Positions 52,808-61,627 are shown, counted from the stretch's first letter. The stretch: DNA of 64,000 nt from Burkholderiaceae bacterium (GCA_030123545.1 CP126124.1:1488001-1552000), one strand, 5' to 3'. Made by a program: numbers and translations. The notes: generated by a model not told the origin, from the letters alone.

Positions 52808-53058
52808 CGGGATGGCCTGGATGTCTGCGGCGGTGGCCGCGTCAACGGAACCTTCAGGATTTGCAGGCCCTCGACCGGCAACGGCGGATCGGCGTAGCGC
52901 TCAGCGACGACGATCAACCAAACGCAGCCGGCGATGGACGCGGCCAACACGGCCGTGCCCAGCCAGACGATCGGTTGGCGGTACCAAGCGCGGCGGGCGT
53001 CGCGCGGGCTCGAATCATCGGGCCGAGGTCGGGCTGGGGTGCGACAACGAGTAGACAT
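52804..53058 (-). CDS. Short single-span protein between ccoP and ccoI (FixH-like)
   Basis: An 84-aa protein with one membrane helix (VWLGTAVLAASIAGCVWLIV) and a short outer tail (LPVEGLQILKVPL). Place and form resemble the short FixH/CcoH-like proteins of Comamonadaceae. The only ATG in frame (53058) overlaps the ccoP end by 44 bases; a different ATG at 53018 overlaps the ccoP stop but opens a frame without the membrane helix, so I reject it. Its stop overlaps the ccoI start. Confidence 0.6.
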   Translation of the reverse strand: MSTRCRTPARPRPDDSSPRDARRAWYRQPIVWLGTAVLAASIAGCVWLIVVAERYADPPLPVEGLQILKVPLTRPPPQTSRPSR

Positions 53059-53926
53059 AGGCAGCCAGCACCCGCACATCGTTCTCGCCCAGGCGGGTGC
53101 GCCACGCTGGCATGTTGCCATTGCGGCCATCGCGAATGGTCTTTTCCACGTCTGCAAGCGTGCCGCCGTAGAGCCAGGTCGTATCGGTGAGATTCGGTGC
53201 CCCGAGGATCTGATTGCCCTTGCCGTCTGCGCCGTGACAGGCCGCGCACGCCGTGAACAGCGCCTTGCCCGCGATCGCCTTGGTCGCATCGTGCGGCGCG
53301 CCGGAAAGGCTGAGCACGTAGTTGGCGACGTTCTCCACGCCGGCTTCACCAAACGCCGCGCCCCAGGCCGGCATCACGCCACGGCGACCGTCTTGAATGG
53401 AGGTCAAGATCGCCTTGCCGTCGCCGCCATAGAGCCAGTCGTTGTCGGTGAGGTTAGGCGCGCCCAGCAGCGGATTGCCATGCGCAGCGCCGCCGTGGCA
53501 GGCCGCGCAGTTGTCGCCGAACAGCACCTTGCCCATGGCCAGCGCTTCATGGTCGGCGGCGAGCGTCTCGATCGGCATCTGCGCAAACCGCTGCATCGTC
53601 GCCTTCAGGCGCACATCGTTGGCGGCGGTATCGCTTGCCAGTTCCTTGTGCGAGGTCCAGCCCAGGTGGCCAGCGGAATTGCCGAATCCCGGATACAGCA
53701 CCAGATACCCGAACGCACCGGCGAACATGAGGAACGAAATCACGATCCACCACGCGGGCAGCCGGTGCATGCCTTCGCGCAGGACACCGTGCGCCCAGAC
53801 GTGGCCGGTGGTGCCGTCCGGAAGAGTGGGCACCTTGGCGCGCGGCCCCCACAGGAACAGCAGGAAAGAGATGCCGAGGTTGAACACGATCAGCACCATC
53901 ACCCACGACGACCAGAAGCTGCTCAT
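53015..53926 (-). CDS. ccoP: cbb3 oxidase diheme subunit CcoP
   Basis: A 303-aa membrane-anchored cytochrome c subunit. The N-terminus has two hydrophobic segments and two c-type haem sites, NCAACHGG and ACAACHGADGKG, each followed by a Met-containing ligand loop (VMPAWG and NMPAWR). It passes electrons to CcoO/CcoN. It overlaps ccoQ by ATGA. Confidence 0.93.
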   Translation of the reverse strand: MSSFWSSWVMVLIVFNLGISFLLFLWGPRAKVPTLPDGTTGHVWAHGVLREGMHRLPAWWIVISFLMFAGAFGYLVLYPGFGNSAGHLGWTSHKELASDTAANDVRLKATMQRFAQMPIETLAADHEALAMGKVLFGDNCAACHGGAAHGNPLLGAPNLTDNDWLYGGDGKAILTSIQDGRRGVMPAWGAAFGEAGVENVANYVLSLSGAPHDATKAIAGKALFTACAACHGADGKGNQILGAPNLTDTTWLYGGTLADVEKTIRDGRNGNMPAWRTRLGENDVRVLAAYVYSLSHPSPTSAR

Positions 53927-54108
53927 GGGCGGTCTCCGCTGGAGGCGGCGGCGCCGTGCGCGCCATCGTCATCGTTCATCGGAATTCGGGCCAGTTCCGC
54001 GAAGCTGCGCCGGTGATGGGGCAACCAGGCCCAGATCCAGATGCCGACGAACGCCAGCATCATCAGCACGATGAAAGCGCCGGCAATCGGTCCCCAGATT
54101 GGATTCAT
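53923..54108 (-). CDS. ccoQ: cbb3 oxidase small subunit CcoQ
   Basis: A 61-aa protein with one membrane helix (GAFIVLMMLAFVGIWIWAWL) and a short hydrophilic tail, in the standard place between ccoO and ccoP. It overlaps both by 4 bases. Confidence 0.9.
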   Translation of the reverse strand: MNPIWGPIAGAFIVLMMLAFVGIWIWAWLPHHRRSFAELARIPMNDDDGAHGAAASSGDRP

Positions 54109-54764
54109 CGTGCGCCTCCGTCGGTTGCCGGAGACTCGTCGACCACCTTGACCTGGGGTTCGTTGTCGATGCCCAGCCCCTGGAGGTACGCGATCAGCGC
54201 ATCCATCTCGGTCTTGCCGGCGACATCCTTGGGCGCGGCGGCGATGTCGGCGTCGCTGTAGGGGTCGCCGAGCTTGCGCAGCACGCGCATGCGCGCCTGC
54301 ATGTCCTTGCCGTCGATGGCTGCCTTGGCCAGCCACGGGTAGCCCGGCATGTTCGACTCCGGTGCGACCTGGCGCGGATTCATCAGGTGCAGCAGTTGCC
54401 ATTCGTCGGAGTATTTGCCGCCCACGCGCGCCAGATCCGGACCGGTGCGCTTGGAGCCCCACTGGAACGGGCGGTCGTAGACCGACTCGGACGCGGTCGA
54501 ATAGTGACCGTAGCGCTGAGTCTCGAAGCGCAGCGCGCGGATCATCTGCGAGTGGCACAGGTAGCAACCCTCGCGGACATAGACGTCGCGTCCGGCCAGG
54601 CGCAGCGGCGAGTACGGCTTCACGCCCTCGGCCGGTTGCACCTTGTTCGCTTCCATGAACAACGGCGTGATCTCGGCCAGGCCGCCGATCGAAACCATGA
54701 TCGCGGTGAGAATGCCCAGCGTCCAGGCGTGCTTTTCGATGAACTCGAAGTGACGATATGCCAT
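54105..54764 (-). CDS. ccoO: cbb3 oxidase monoheme subunit CcoO
   Basis: A 219-aa membrane-anchored cytochrome c with the haem site EGCYLCHSQMIR and an N-terminal anchor (TLGILTAIMVSIGGLAEI). The axial Met is likely in NMPGYPWL. It follows ccoN by 10 bases and overlaps ccoQ. Confidence 0.93.
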   Translation of the reverse strand: MAYRHFEFIEKHAWTLGILTAIMVSIGGLAEITPLFMEANKVQPAEGVKPYSPLRLAGRDVYVREGCYLCHSQMIRALRFETQRYGHYSTASESVYDRPFQWGSKRTGPDLARVGGKYSDEWQLLHLMNPRQVAPESNMPGYPWLAKAAIDGKDMQARMRVLRKLGDPYSDADIAAAPKDVAGKTEMDALIAYLQGLGIDNEPQVKVVDESPATDGGAR

Positions 54765-54774
54765 CTTGCGCTCC

Positions 54775-56241
54775 TCAGGTCGCTGCCGGCAGTGGCGGCG
54801 GCAACTGCTCCGCCACCGGTTCGGGGATGGGCACGGGGATCGGCACGATGATCTTCTTGCGCGCGTCGGCGGCCGTGTACCAAAGATTCCAGGCCATCAC
54901 CCACATACCGAGCCAGATCAGCACGCCGCCGAACCAGCGGAACACGTAGGCCGGCTTGATCGCGATCAGGCTGTCGATGAACGAGTAGGTCAACCCGCCG
55001 TCGGGGTTGGTGGCGCGCCACATCATCCCTTCGGTCACGCCGGCTGCCCACATCGCGATCACGTAGAACAGCGTGCCGATCAGGTGCAGCCAGAAGTGCA
55101 GTTCCATGCCCTTGCGCGAATGCATCGCCGGGCGGCCGAGCGCGCGCGGCGCCATCGCGTACAGCGATCCGATCGTGATCATCGCGACCCAGCCGAGCGA
55201 ACCCGAATGCACGTGGGCGATCGTCCAGTCGGTGTAGTGCGACAGCGAGTTGACGGTCTTGACCGCCATCAACGAGCCTTCGAAGGTCGCCGCGGCATAG
55301 AACACCAGCGCCAGCACCATGAACTTGGCGGCGGGATCTTCTTTCAGCCGGTGCCACGAGCCGTTGAACGTGAGCAGGCCGTTCGCCGCCGAGCCCCAGC
55401 TCGGCATCAGCAGCACCAGCGAAAACGCCATGCCGACCGATTGCACCCAGTCCGGCAGCGCCGTGTACATCAGGTGGTGCGAGCCCGCCCACATGTAGAT
55501 CGAAATCAGCGCCCAGAAATTGACGATCGAGAAGCGGTAGCTCCACAACGGCTGCTGCGCCTGGCGTGGCACGAAGTAGTACATCATGCCGAGGAAGCCC
55601 GCGGTCAGGAAGAACGCGACCGCGTTGTGGCCGTACCACCACTGCACCATCGCATCGACCGCGCCGGAATAGATCGGGTACGACTTGGTCAGCGACACCG
55701 GAATCGCGAGATTGTTGACGATGTGCAGCAACCCGACGGCGATGATGAACGCGCCGTAATACCAGTTCGAAACGTAGATGTGGCGGATGCGCCGCCGCGC
55801 CAATGTCGCGAAGAACACCACGCCGAAACTGACCCAGACGATCGCGATCAGGATGTCGATGAACCACTCGGGCTCCGCGTACTCCTTGCTCTGGGTCATG
55901 CCCAGCGGCATCGTCGTCATCGCCAGCACGCAGATCAGCTGCCAGCCCCAGAAGGTGAACTCAGCGAGGCGCGGCAACGCCAGGCGGGTGTGTCCGGTGC
56001 GCTGCACCGAGTAATAGCAGGTGCCCATCAGCGCCGAGCCGCCGAACGCGAAGATCACGCCGAAGGTGTGGTCCGGACGCAGCTTGCTGAAGGCGAGGAA
56101 TGGGACGCTGAAATTCCAGTACGGCCAGGCCAGTTCGGCCGCCAGGTACATGCCGACCAGCATGCCGATGATTCCCCACACCGCCGAAGCGAGCAGGAAC
56201 AGGCGCACGACCTGGTCATTGTAGGTTTCGGTGGCTTGCAT
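54775..56241 (-). CDS. ccoN: cbb3 oxidase catalytic subunit CcoN
   Basis: Haem-copper oxidase subunit I of the high-affinity, microaerobic enzyme, 488 aa with about 12 helices. Metal ligands: WYGHNAVAFFL, GSHHLMYTALPDW (the CuB His pair), and AHVHSGSLGWV (haem ligands). It heads the operon ccoNOQP. An FNR box lies 70 bases upstream, so low-oxygen induction is expected. Confidence 0.95.
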   Translation of the reverse strand: MQATETYNDQVVRLFLLASAVWGIIGMLVGMYLAAELAWPYWNFSVPFLAFSKLRPDHTFGVIFAFGGSALMGTCYYSVQRTGHTRLALPRLAEFTFWGWQLICVLAMTTMPLGMTQSKEYAEPEWFIDILIAIVWVSFGVVFFATLARRRIRHIYVSNWYYGAFIIAVGLLHIVNNLAIPVSLTKSYPIYSGAVDAMVQWWYGHNAVAFFLTAGFLGMMYYFVPRQAQQPLWSYRFSIVNFWALISIYMWAGSHHLMYTALPDWVQSVGMAFSLVLLMPSWGSAANGLLTFNGSWHRLKEDPAAKFMVLALVFYAAATFEGSLMAVKTVNSLSHYTDWTIAHVHSGSLGWVAMITIGSLYAMAPRALGRPAMHSRKGMELHFWLHLIGTLFYVIAMWAAGVTEGMMWRATNPDGGLTYSFIDSLIAIKPAYVFRWFGGVLIWLGMWVMAWNLWYTAADARKKIIVPIPVPIPEPVAEQLPPPLPAAT

Positions 56242-56310
56242 GGGTAAGTTCGGTTATTGACGAGCGCGATTCCGGCGGCGGCAGGTTATGTCGCCGTTGC
56301 AGGTGCCGTA

Positions 56311-56324
56311 TTGATCCATGTCAA
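56311..56324. promoter_or_regulatory. FNR/Anr box TTGATCCATGTCAA upstream of ccoN
   Basis: Full match to the FNR consensus TTGAT-N4-RTCAA, centred about 76 bases before the ccoN ATG. It would place an FNR-activated start near 56276, with CATAAC-like sequence as a possible -10. This predicts oxygen-limited expression of the oxidase. Confidence 0.8.
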
Positions 56325-56422
56325 TTTGGGGCATGTCCAACGAGCCTGCGCAGGTTCGTTGGCAGCGCGCGACACACCTTGAAGTGACAGGGCGGGTCAC
56401 TTCACCCGTGGCAGTCGAACCG

Positions 56423-57280
56423 CTACGCAGTCGCCACCAGCAGCTCTTCGGAATTGGCCGGCGGGCGCAGACCGTCTGCCCTGCCTGCGAAATAGCGCAC
56501 GACGAGCGCCTCCGCCGAGACGTGCTCGACCTGGCTGAGGCCCGCGTCGCGCGCCAGCGCCAGCATTTCCGCCGGCGTGAAGAAACTGAGCCACGGCGTG
56601 CCGCTCGCCTTCGCGCCGGCGGCCGCGCGCTCGACGCCGACGCGGACGTCGGGGTCGTTCAGCTCGATCGGCAGCATGAACGACATGACGAAGGTCGAAC
56701 CCGGCGCGAGCGTCGCGACCTGGCGCAGCGTCGCCCTGATCGCGTCCCGCGTCAGGTACATGCTGACGCCGGTGGAGGCCACCACCGATGGCTTGCGCGG
56801 ATCGAGGCCCGAGGCCTGCAAGCGCTCGCACCAGTCGTCTCCCGCCTCGAAATTCACCGGGACCAGATGCAGGAACGGCGGAACGCCGAAACCGAGTTCC
56901 ACGAGGCGCCTGAGCTTCCATTGCTGCGCAGCCGGCTGGTCGATCTCGAACACCTGCATGCGCGCGGCAAGGTCCGGCTTGCGCTGCGCGAACGTGTCCA
57001 GCCCCGCGCCGAGAATCACGTACTGCGCAACGCCCTGCGCGGCCTGCTCGGTCACGAGATCCTCGACGAAGCGCGCCCGCGCCAGGATCGAAGCGCGAAA
57101 CGGCCGCGTGAACGGACTCATGTCGGGCCGATCCCGCCAGCCGTCATCGGGCGCCGCCAGCTTCAAGCCGACGACGTCTTCGAACACATGCGGCGGCGCA
57201 TCGATCTCCAGGTGCAGCGCGCGCCATAGCGCGGTGCGCACCGCCGTGTTGTCGGGTGCAAGGGCTTGCTCAGCGAACAT
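56423..57280 (-). CDS. PPM1/LCMT-type SAM-dependent methyltransferase (TIGR00027-like)
   Basis: A 285-aa class I methyltransferase. Motif I is YVILGAGLDTFAQR, strand 2 acid VFEIDQPAAQ, and the post-motif SVVASTGVSMYLT; all are typical of the leucine carboxyl methyltransferase-like group that includes polyketide and other O-methyltransferases. It overlaps the preceding DUF1648 gene by 11 bases. Substrate unknown. Confidence 0.82.
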   Translation of the reverse strand: MFAEQALAPDNTAVRTALWRALHLEIDAPPHVFEDVVGLKLAAPDDGWRDRPDMSPFTRPFRASILARARFVEDLVTEQAAQGVAQYVILGAGLDTFAQRKPDLAARMQVFEIDQPAAQQWKLRRLVELGFGVPPFLHLVPVNFEAGDDWCERLQASGLDPRKPSVVASTGVSMYLTRDAIRATLRQVATLAPGSTFVMSFMLPIELNDPDVRVGVERAAAGAKASGTPWLSFFTPAEMLALARDAGLSQVEHVSAEALVVRYFAGRADGLRPPANSEELLVATA

Positions 57281-57752
57281 CGCGAAACCTCAGAACCAGC
57301 GCTACCACCCAGCCCGTCGTGAACACCAGAAACGCGACCAGATCGACGACGAACGGAACACCTGCGAGGTGGTGCGAGCCATCCCAATTGGCGCGAACCA
57401 CCAGCCAGTGAACGTAGCAGAGGAACATCGCGAGCACGACCGCGAACCACTCGATCTGCATGGCGATGGAGGCCAGCGATGCGGTCCTGCGCTCAGGGGC
57501 AAGCCAGTAAGCCTTGTTCGGAATGTTGAGCAGGTCGCCGGACAGCGAAGCAGTCCAGCGGCCGGCTGCTGCGATCGCGAGCGGCAGCCGTGCCGAGACG
57601 ATGACCATCGGTGCGAGATAGCTGTTTCGCGACACGAATGAATTGGGGTTGCCCGCGACGTCGAAGTGCGATGCGACGACGGGCGGAAGCAGCGTGCCCA
57701 TGAGCAAGGCGAAAAGCGCCGCGGCTGCCGCGGCCAGAAGCACCTTGCGCAT
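57270..57752 (-). CDS. DUF1648-type small membrane protein
   Basis: A 160-aa protein with four predicted membrane helices. The first loop carries LPPVVASHFDVAGNPNSFVS, the DUF1648 hallmark (a permease-associated domain with HFD-G). It lies between an AhpD-like gene and a methyltransferase gene on the same strand, with short overlap or gap on both sides. Function unknown. Confidence 0.8.
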   Translation of the reverse strand: MRKVLLAAAAAALFALLMGTLLPPVVASHFDVAGNPNSFVSRNSYLAPMVIVSARLPLAIAAAGRWTASLSGDLLNIPNKAYWLAPERRTASLASIAMQIEWFAVVLAMFLCYVHWLVVRANWDGSHHLAGVPFVVDLVAFLVFTTGWVVALVLRFRDVR

Positions 57753-57771
57753 GATTGGGCAGACTTCGCGG

Positions 57772-58116
57772 TCAGGCCGTGTCCGGAGCGGGCAAGGCAT
57801 CCATGACTCTTGACGAGTAGACCAAGGCGGCGCCGGCGTTGACCGCGATGGCCACGCCAAGGGCCTCGGCGATTTCTTCCCGCGTCGCGCCCGCCTTGAT
57901 CGCAGCGGCCGAGTGGGTGGCGATACAGCCATCGCATTGCCTCGTGACGCCGACCGCGAGTGCGATCAGTTCGCGGGTCTTCGCGCCCAGTAGATTGGCC
58001 TTGTCACCGGCTTGGCTGAGGCCGCGATAGCCTCGGATCGTGTCCGGGCTCAGACGCCCGATTTCACCAATCCGCTGCGCAAGTTGACCACGATATGACT
58101 GCCAGTCGAGCATCAT
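57772..58116 (-). CDS. AhpD-like carboxymuconolactone decarboxylase family protein, 114 aa
   Basis: A small helical protein with CxxC-x3-H in RQCDGCIATHSAAAIKAG near residues 58-75, the redox arrangement of AhpD-type alkylhydroperoxidases. AGAGG about 8 bases before the ATG at 58116 supports this start over longer options. It is the third protein of this family in the window and starts the run into DUF1648 and the methyltransferase. Confidence 0.85.
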   Translation of the reverse strand: MMLDWQSYRGQLAQRIGEIGRLSPDTIRGYRGLSQAGDKANLLGAKTRELIALAVGVTRQCDGCIATHSAAAIKAGATREEIAEALGVAIAVNAGAALVYSSRVMDALPAPDTA

Positions 58117-58416
58117 GACGAGTACCTCTGGGTGAGTTGCTTGATGCGATTCAACGAATGATACGAGCGGCGGGGCACGGATGATGATGCCGGTTGCTCC
58201 ACCGCCGGTTGCCCACGATGCCAAAACTACCTTGTGCATGACTGAGCAGGCTCCCGTCGAGTCAGTTGCTCGGGGCCGACTACGTAACCAACCGAGGAAA
58301 GCGGCTGCTCGCATAACCCTTTGCATTTTCGGAACCCATCGCTAACTGTACCCATGTGATCGGCTACAAGAATTGCCTTGATTCGTAGTGAACTGCTGAC
58401 CGGCTGTTCGTGCCGC
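58117..58416. other. Intergenic region without a recognised gene
   Basis: About 300 bases between the AhpD-like gene and the next minus-strand gene. A frame in line with the AhpD-like gene stays open through part of it but has no family features. No hairpin with a T run or clear promoter was found. Confidence 0.5.
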
Positions 58417-58947
58417 TCATTCAATGGAATATCGGACGATCATGCCGGCCGAAAGCCCGGCCGGACCCGAAGTCGTGTATTGGAGGGTCTGTGTTTCCCC
58501 GGCAATTGGCAGGCGGCGGACCGCATACTCAGCCGTGCCCCGATACTCATATCTGGGAATCCGGGCATCAGCAGTCAGGCCAAAGCCATAAAACTTGACT
58601 CGGTAGGATGCGGCACCTATTGGAAGCGGGTAGCGCTCCGCTGTCATCCCAGGACCGACCGGCGCCCAGACCGAATACACGCTCGTGGGAAAGCCGTAAC
58701 TCACGCCGTTGACCTGTGCGACGAGGCGCACCCGGTCGATCTGGGGAAGGCTCCCGTCCTTGGGCAGTTCAACGGATTCGATGCGAAGCCAATGCTGAAC
58801 AACGGGCGTTGGCTTGCTCTTTCCTATCAGTCCGAATGCGCCGGTCGCGATCGCAGTGGCAAAGCCGCCAAGCGCGGTGATCGCGGCAACCCAGACGGCA
58901 ACGCTGCGAGACACGGTGGCTGATGCGGCGTCAGGTGGGTCTGCCAT
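58417..58947 (-). CDS. Membrane-anchored protein of unknown function
   Basis: A 176-aa protein with one N-terminal hydrophobic helix (VAVWVAAITALGGFATAIAT) and a beta-rich outer domain ending in PAGLSAGMIVRYSIE. I do not recognise a family. AGGAG 6 bases before the ATG at 58947 supports that start over an in-frame ATG 10 codons upstream. Confidence 0.6.
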   Translation of the reverse strand: MADPPDAASATVSRSVAVWVAAITALGGFATAIATGAFGLIGKSKPTPVVQHWLRIESVELPKDGSLPQIDRVRLVAQVNGVSYGFPTSVYSVWAPVGPGMTAERYPLPIGAASYRVKFYGFGLTADARIPRYEYRGTAEYAVRRLPIAGETQTLQYTTSGPAGLSAGMIVRYSIE

Positions 58948-59067
58948 GGCAATCTCCTGCGAGCTGGTGTTCGGCATGCGTGGCGGCCGGCAGGCGACGA
59001 AGCTGGCTGCTGGCCGTCTACTTCATGGAGGAAGTGAGTTGCCCTGCGTGCCAGGGTTCTCGCCGGA

Positions 59068-59577
59068 TCACTTGGCGCGCTTCAATACGACTTCGCCTGA
59101 ACCACCTCCGGACGCAGCAGGAGTGGTCCATCTGAGGTCGTCGCCCGAGAGAGCAAATGGTCTGCGCTGCTCGACCCCGTTCCAGTTCGGAAACGTGCTC
59201 GTTTCGATGTGAAAGGTGATCGTCTTGTCTGCCTCATTGATCGTGTACGTGCCAAAGTGGGCGATCGATCCTTGCACCGTAGTCTTGTATTCGTCGGCAG
59301 TGCCCTTCAAGCGGTCGCTGGAAACATACTTGGGCAGGTCGGCGCGCGAGTTCACCAACGCGTAATGACCGTGACCATCGAAGATCACCAGACCGTGGGG
59401 ATCGGGGCCGTACATCGGGGTCCGGCTGCCATCTGCGCGAACCGTATCCACCGTGACCTAGGTCCAGGCACCAGCGAGTTGTTCGTCCAATGTCTTTTGG
59501 CCAAACGCACCGATCGTTTGCAGCGCGACCCCGAGAAGCAGCAGCGCTTTGGCGGCAGAGATGTTCGCGTTGCGCAC
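59068..59577 (-). pseudogene. Lipocalin-like secreted protein gene with an in-frame amber codon
   Basis: Reading from a GTG at 59577, with AGGAGA upstream, there is a signal peptide (about residues 5-25) then QLAGAWT, an amber TAG at 59458-59460 (codon 40), and then VTVDTVRADGSRTPMYGP and an unbroken lipocalin-like domain to GSGEVVLKRAK. The family normally has Trp-Thr-Leu at the break, so a single TTG-to-TAG change explains it. If real, only a 39-residue piece or an internally started fragment is made. Confidence 0.75.
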
Positions 59578-59954
59578 GGCTTTCTCCTATGAAGATTTGC
59601 CTTGAGCGGCCCGGCAGAAGCGGGTGGAGACCGTCCCGCGCGACGAGGTCCGTCAAGACGATATTTCTACCGCTCGCCGCAGAAAAACACCAGCGCAGGC
59701 CAGCATCTTCAAACCCGAATTTTTCCGAAGGAGTTCGTGGTCCGGGCGAGCATTCCCCGACGATCTGCCCCCGGGGAGCAACCAGATGCGGATTCTCGTT
59801 CTTACGCGTTGTGACGAAAAGGTATATCGCTCGAATGCTGCCTGATCTACGATGGTCGGCGTCGATGCCGGCGCGACCGTCAGGCCTGTGCGCATCGGCG
59901 GTGTTCGCGTTCATGCGCCACGAGCTGGCGGGGAAGGACCTTGAGGAGAGTGCG
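59578..59954. other. Intergenic region without a recognised gene
   Basis: A 377-base gap between divergent genes (the lipocalin-like gene, minus, and a small secreted protein, plus). It probably holds both promoters; TATATC near 59823 is the only -10-like hexamer noticed. Open frames here have no support. Confidence 0.5.
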
Positions 59955-60383
59955 ATGAAGAAACTGCTCGCATTGACTGCCGCCTGCACGCTGGCGGCAG
60001 GTTCCGCCATCACGGCCTACGCCCAGAGCGGCGCCGCGGCGGAAATCAAGACGGCCCATGCGCATGCGCTTCTGGCGCAGGGTTCGACCGCGCTGGCCAC
60101 GGCGCACATGCACCTGCAGCATGTCGTCAACTGCCTGGTTGGTCCCGGCGGGACGGGTTTCGACGCCGCTCCAGGCAATCCTTGCAAGGGCCAGGGCAAC
60201 GGAGCGATTCCTGACTCGGCCAGCGATCAAGCTGTGAAGGCCAAGCTGCAAGCCGCGTTGGAGCAGGCGCAGGCCGGACTGAAGCTGGATTCGCTCGCCG
60301 CCGTGCAGCAGGATGCCGGCAAGGTGGCCGCAGCGCTGCAGGACACGCCGGCGCAGAAGAAGGCCGGCAGCTATTCCTGGTAG
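59955..60383 (+). CDS. Small secreted protein of unknown function, His/Cys-containing
   Basis: A 142-aa protein with a clear signal peptide (about residues 1-23, ending AYAQ). The mature part is helical and Ala/Gln-rich with TAHAHALLAQ, ATAHMHLQHVVNC and a second Cys in GNPCKGQGNGAIPD. Closely similar unnamed proteins occur in other Burkholderiales as far as I recall. GGAGAG precedes the ATG. Metal binding by the His set is possible but unproven. Confidence 0.75.
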   Translation: MKKLLALTAACTLAAGSAITAYAQSGAAAEIKTAHAHALLAQGSTALATAHMHLQHVVNCLVGPGGTGFDAAPGNPCKGQGNGAIPDSASDQAVKAKLQAALEQAQAGLKLDSLAAVQQDAGKVAAALQDTPAQKKAGSYSW

Positions 60384-60480
60384 CGCAGCCGCGACCGCCC
60401 GTGAACGGCGGACGAACGGCGGCTGTCCGGCGTTGCCCGGGTACGCGCGGGCCCGCCAGTCCAACGTCGTCGGCGTGCCG

Positions 60481-61575
60481 TTACGGCTTCTTTGCCCGCG
60501 CAGGCCGGCGATCGTCGCTTGACGCTCGCGACTGTTCGTGGGCCCGTCTTCGGTGCGATTCGGCGTAGACGGCGGAACGGTTTTGCAGCAACGGGTCGTC
60601 CGAGGGCGCTATGCCCGTGGGCAGCACCAGCGGATCGAAGTTGATGTCGCGGCACGGGCCGGTGTCCTGCGGCTGCGCGGCGTCGAGCACCAGGGTGCCG
60701 GCATCGACGTGGCGGCGATCAACGGGCCACGCGCGCGTCGCGTCGTCGGTCGGATCGCCCGGGCCGGCCAGGGTCACCGAAAGCTGCCATCGCAGCGGAG
60801 CGCGCGACAGGCGACGCTGCAGGTCCTTTGCCAGAAAGTCGGGGTCGTCGATGGGGACGGGGCCGCCATCGGCAGCGGCCTGCGGCAGCAGGCTCCAGCG
60901 CACTGCGTGGCGCCGGCCGCGGGCATCGACGAACTCAAAGGTGTCGAGGCCGTTGTAGCGCTCGGTGGCGTAGCTGGCCGAGGGCTGGGTGGCGGCGTCC
61001 CACGTCCGGAATGCGTCGGCGCTCGGATGCGCCGCGAAGAACGCCGCCATCTTCGCGGGATCGGGGTCGCCGGTGGCGGGATCGGGCTGTTGCGCTTTCA
61101 GGAATTCGTAGTTGTTCTCTGGCGTGGAAACCGGGAAAGCCGGGACGGCATTCATCGCGGTACGCCACTGCTGGCCGTTGCGCTGGGTGAAGCTCAGCGC
61201 CATACCGCGGATCGGCGTGCTGTCGTCCCACGCATAGGGATTGGTGCCGGGAATCGACAGGCGACCCACCACGGGCGTTCGCTGATGCGGTGCGAACACC
61301 TGTGCGACCGAGTATGGCGCGGCCTGGCCGCTGCTCTCGAAATAGCCCGAAACGCAGACGCCCTTCGCGTGATTGCGACGATAGCCGGGAAACAGGCCCT
61401 GGTTCTTCTGGAACTGATCGACGACCTCACGGGGATTGGGCTCGGCCGATGCGGGCGGTCCACCCGCGACGGCGACGGTTGAGGCGGCGACCACCGATGC
61501 GGCGACCACCAGCAGCGCACGTTCGAGGGCGGCGGCCCAGCGTCCGGGCGAAGCCGGTTTCATCGGCGATGTCAT
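60481..61575 (-). CDS. Catalase-related (SrpA-like) haem peroxidase
   Basis: A 364-aa exported catalase-fold protein of the small-subunit type. After a signal segment (about residues 14-42), the distal His lies in RRNHAKGVCVSGYF and the proximal Tyr in RSAVYAESHRRR (R-x3-Y). Short catalase-like proteins of this group have peroxidase rather than strong catalase activity. Two ATGs (61575 and 61563) are possible; neither has a strong Shine-Dalgarno. Confidence 0.85.
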   Translation of the reverse strand: MTSPMKPASPGRWAAALERALLVVAASVVAASTVAVAGGPPASAEPNPREVVDQFQKNQGLFPGYRRNHAKGVCVSGYFESSGQAAPYSVAQVFAPHQRTPVVGRLSIPGTNPYAWDDSTPIRGMALSFTQRNGQQWRTAMNAVPAFPVSTPENNYEFLKAQQPDPATGDPDPAKMAAFFAAHPSADAFRTWDAATQPSASYATERYNGLDTFEFVDARGRRHAVRWSLLPQAAADGGPVPIDDPDFLAKDLQRRLSRAPLRWQLSVTLAGPGDPTDDATRAWPVDRRHVDAGTLVLDAAQPQDTGPCRDINFDPLVLPTGIAPSDDPLLQNRSAVYAESHRRRAHEQSRASSDDRRPARAKKP

Positions 61576-61627
61576 GCAGAGCGGATGGTTGCGGCGAGCG
61601 TCGGTGCAGTTGCGGCGGAACGCTGCT

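Noticed and set aside
53018..53018. ATG overlapping the ccoP stop as the start of the short gene before ccoI
   Set aside because: It opens a different frame ending at 52914 that lacks the membrane helix; the frame from 53058 has the helix and overlaps ccoI in the usual way.
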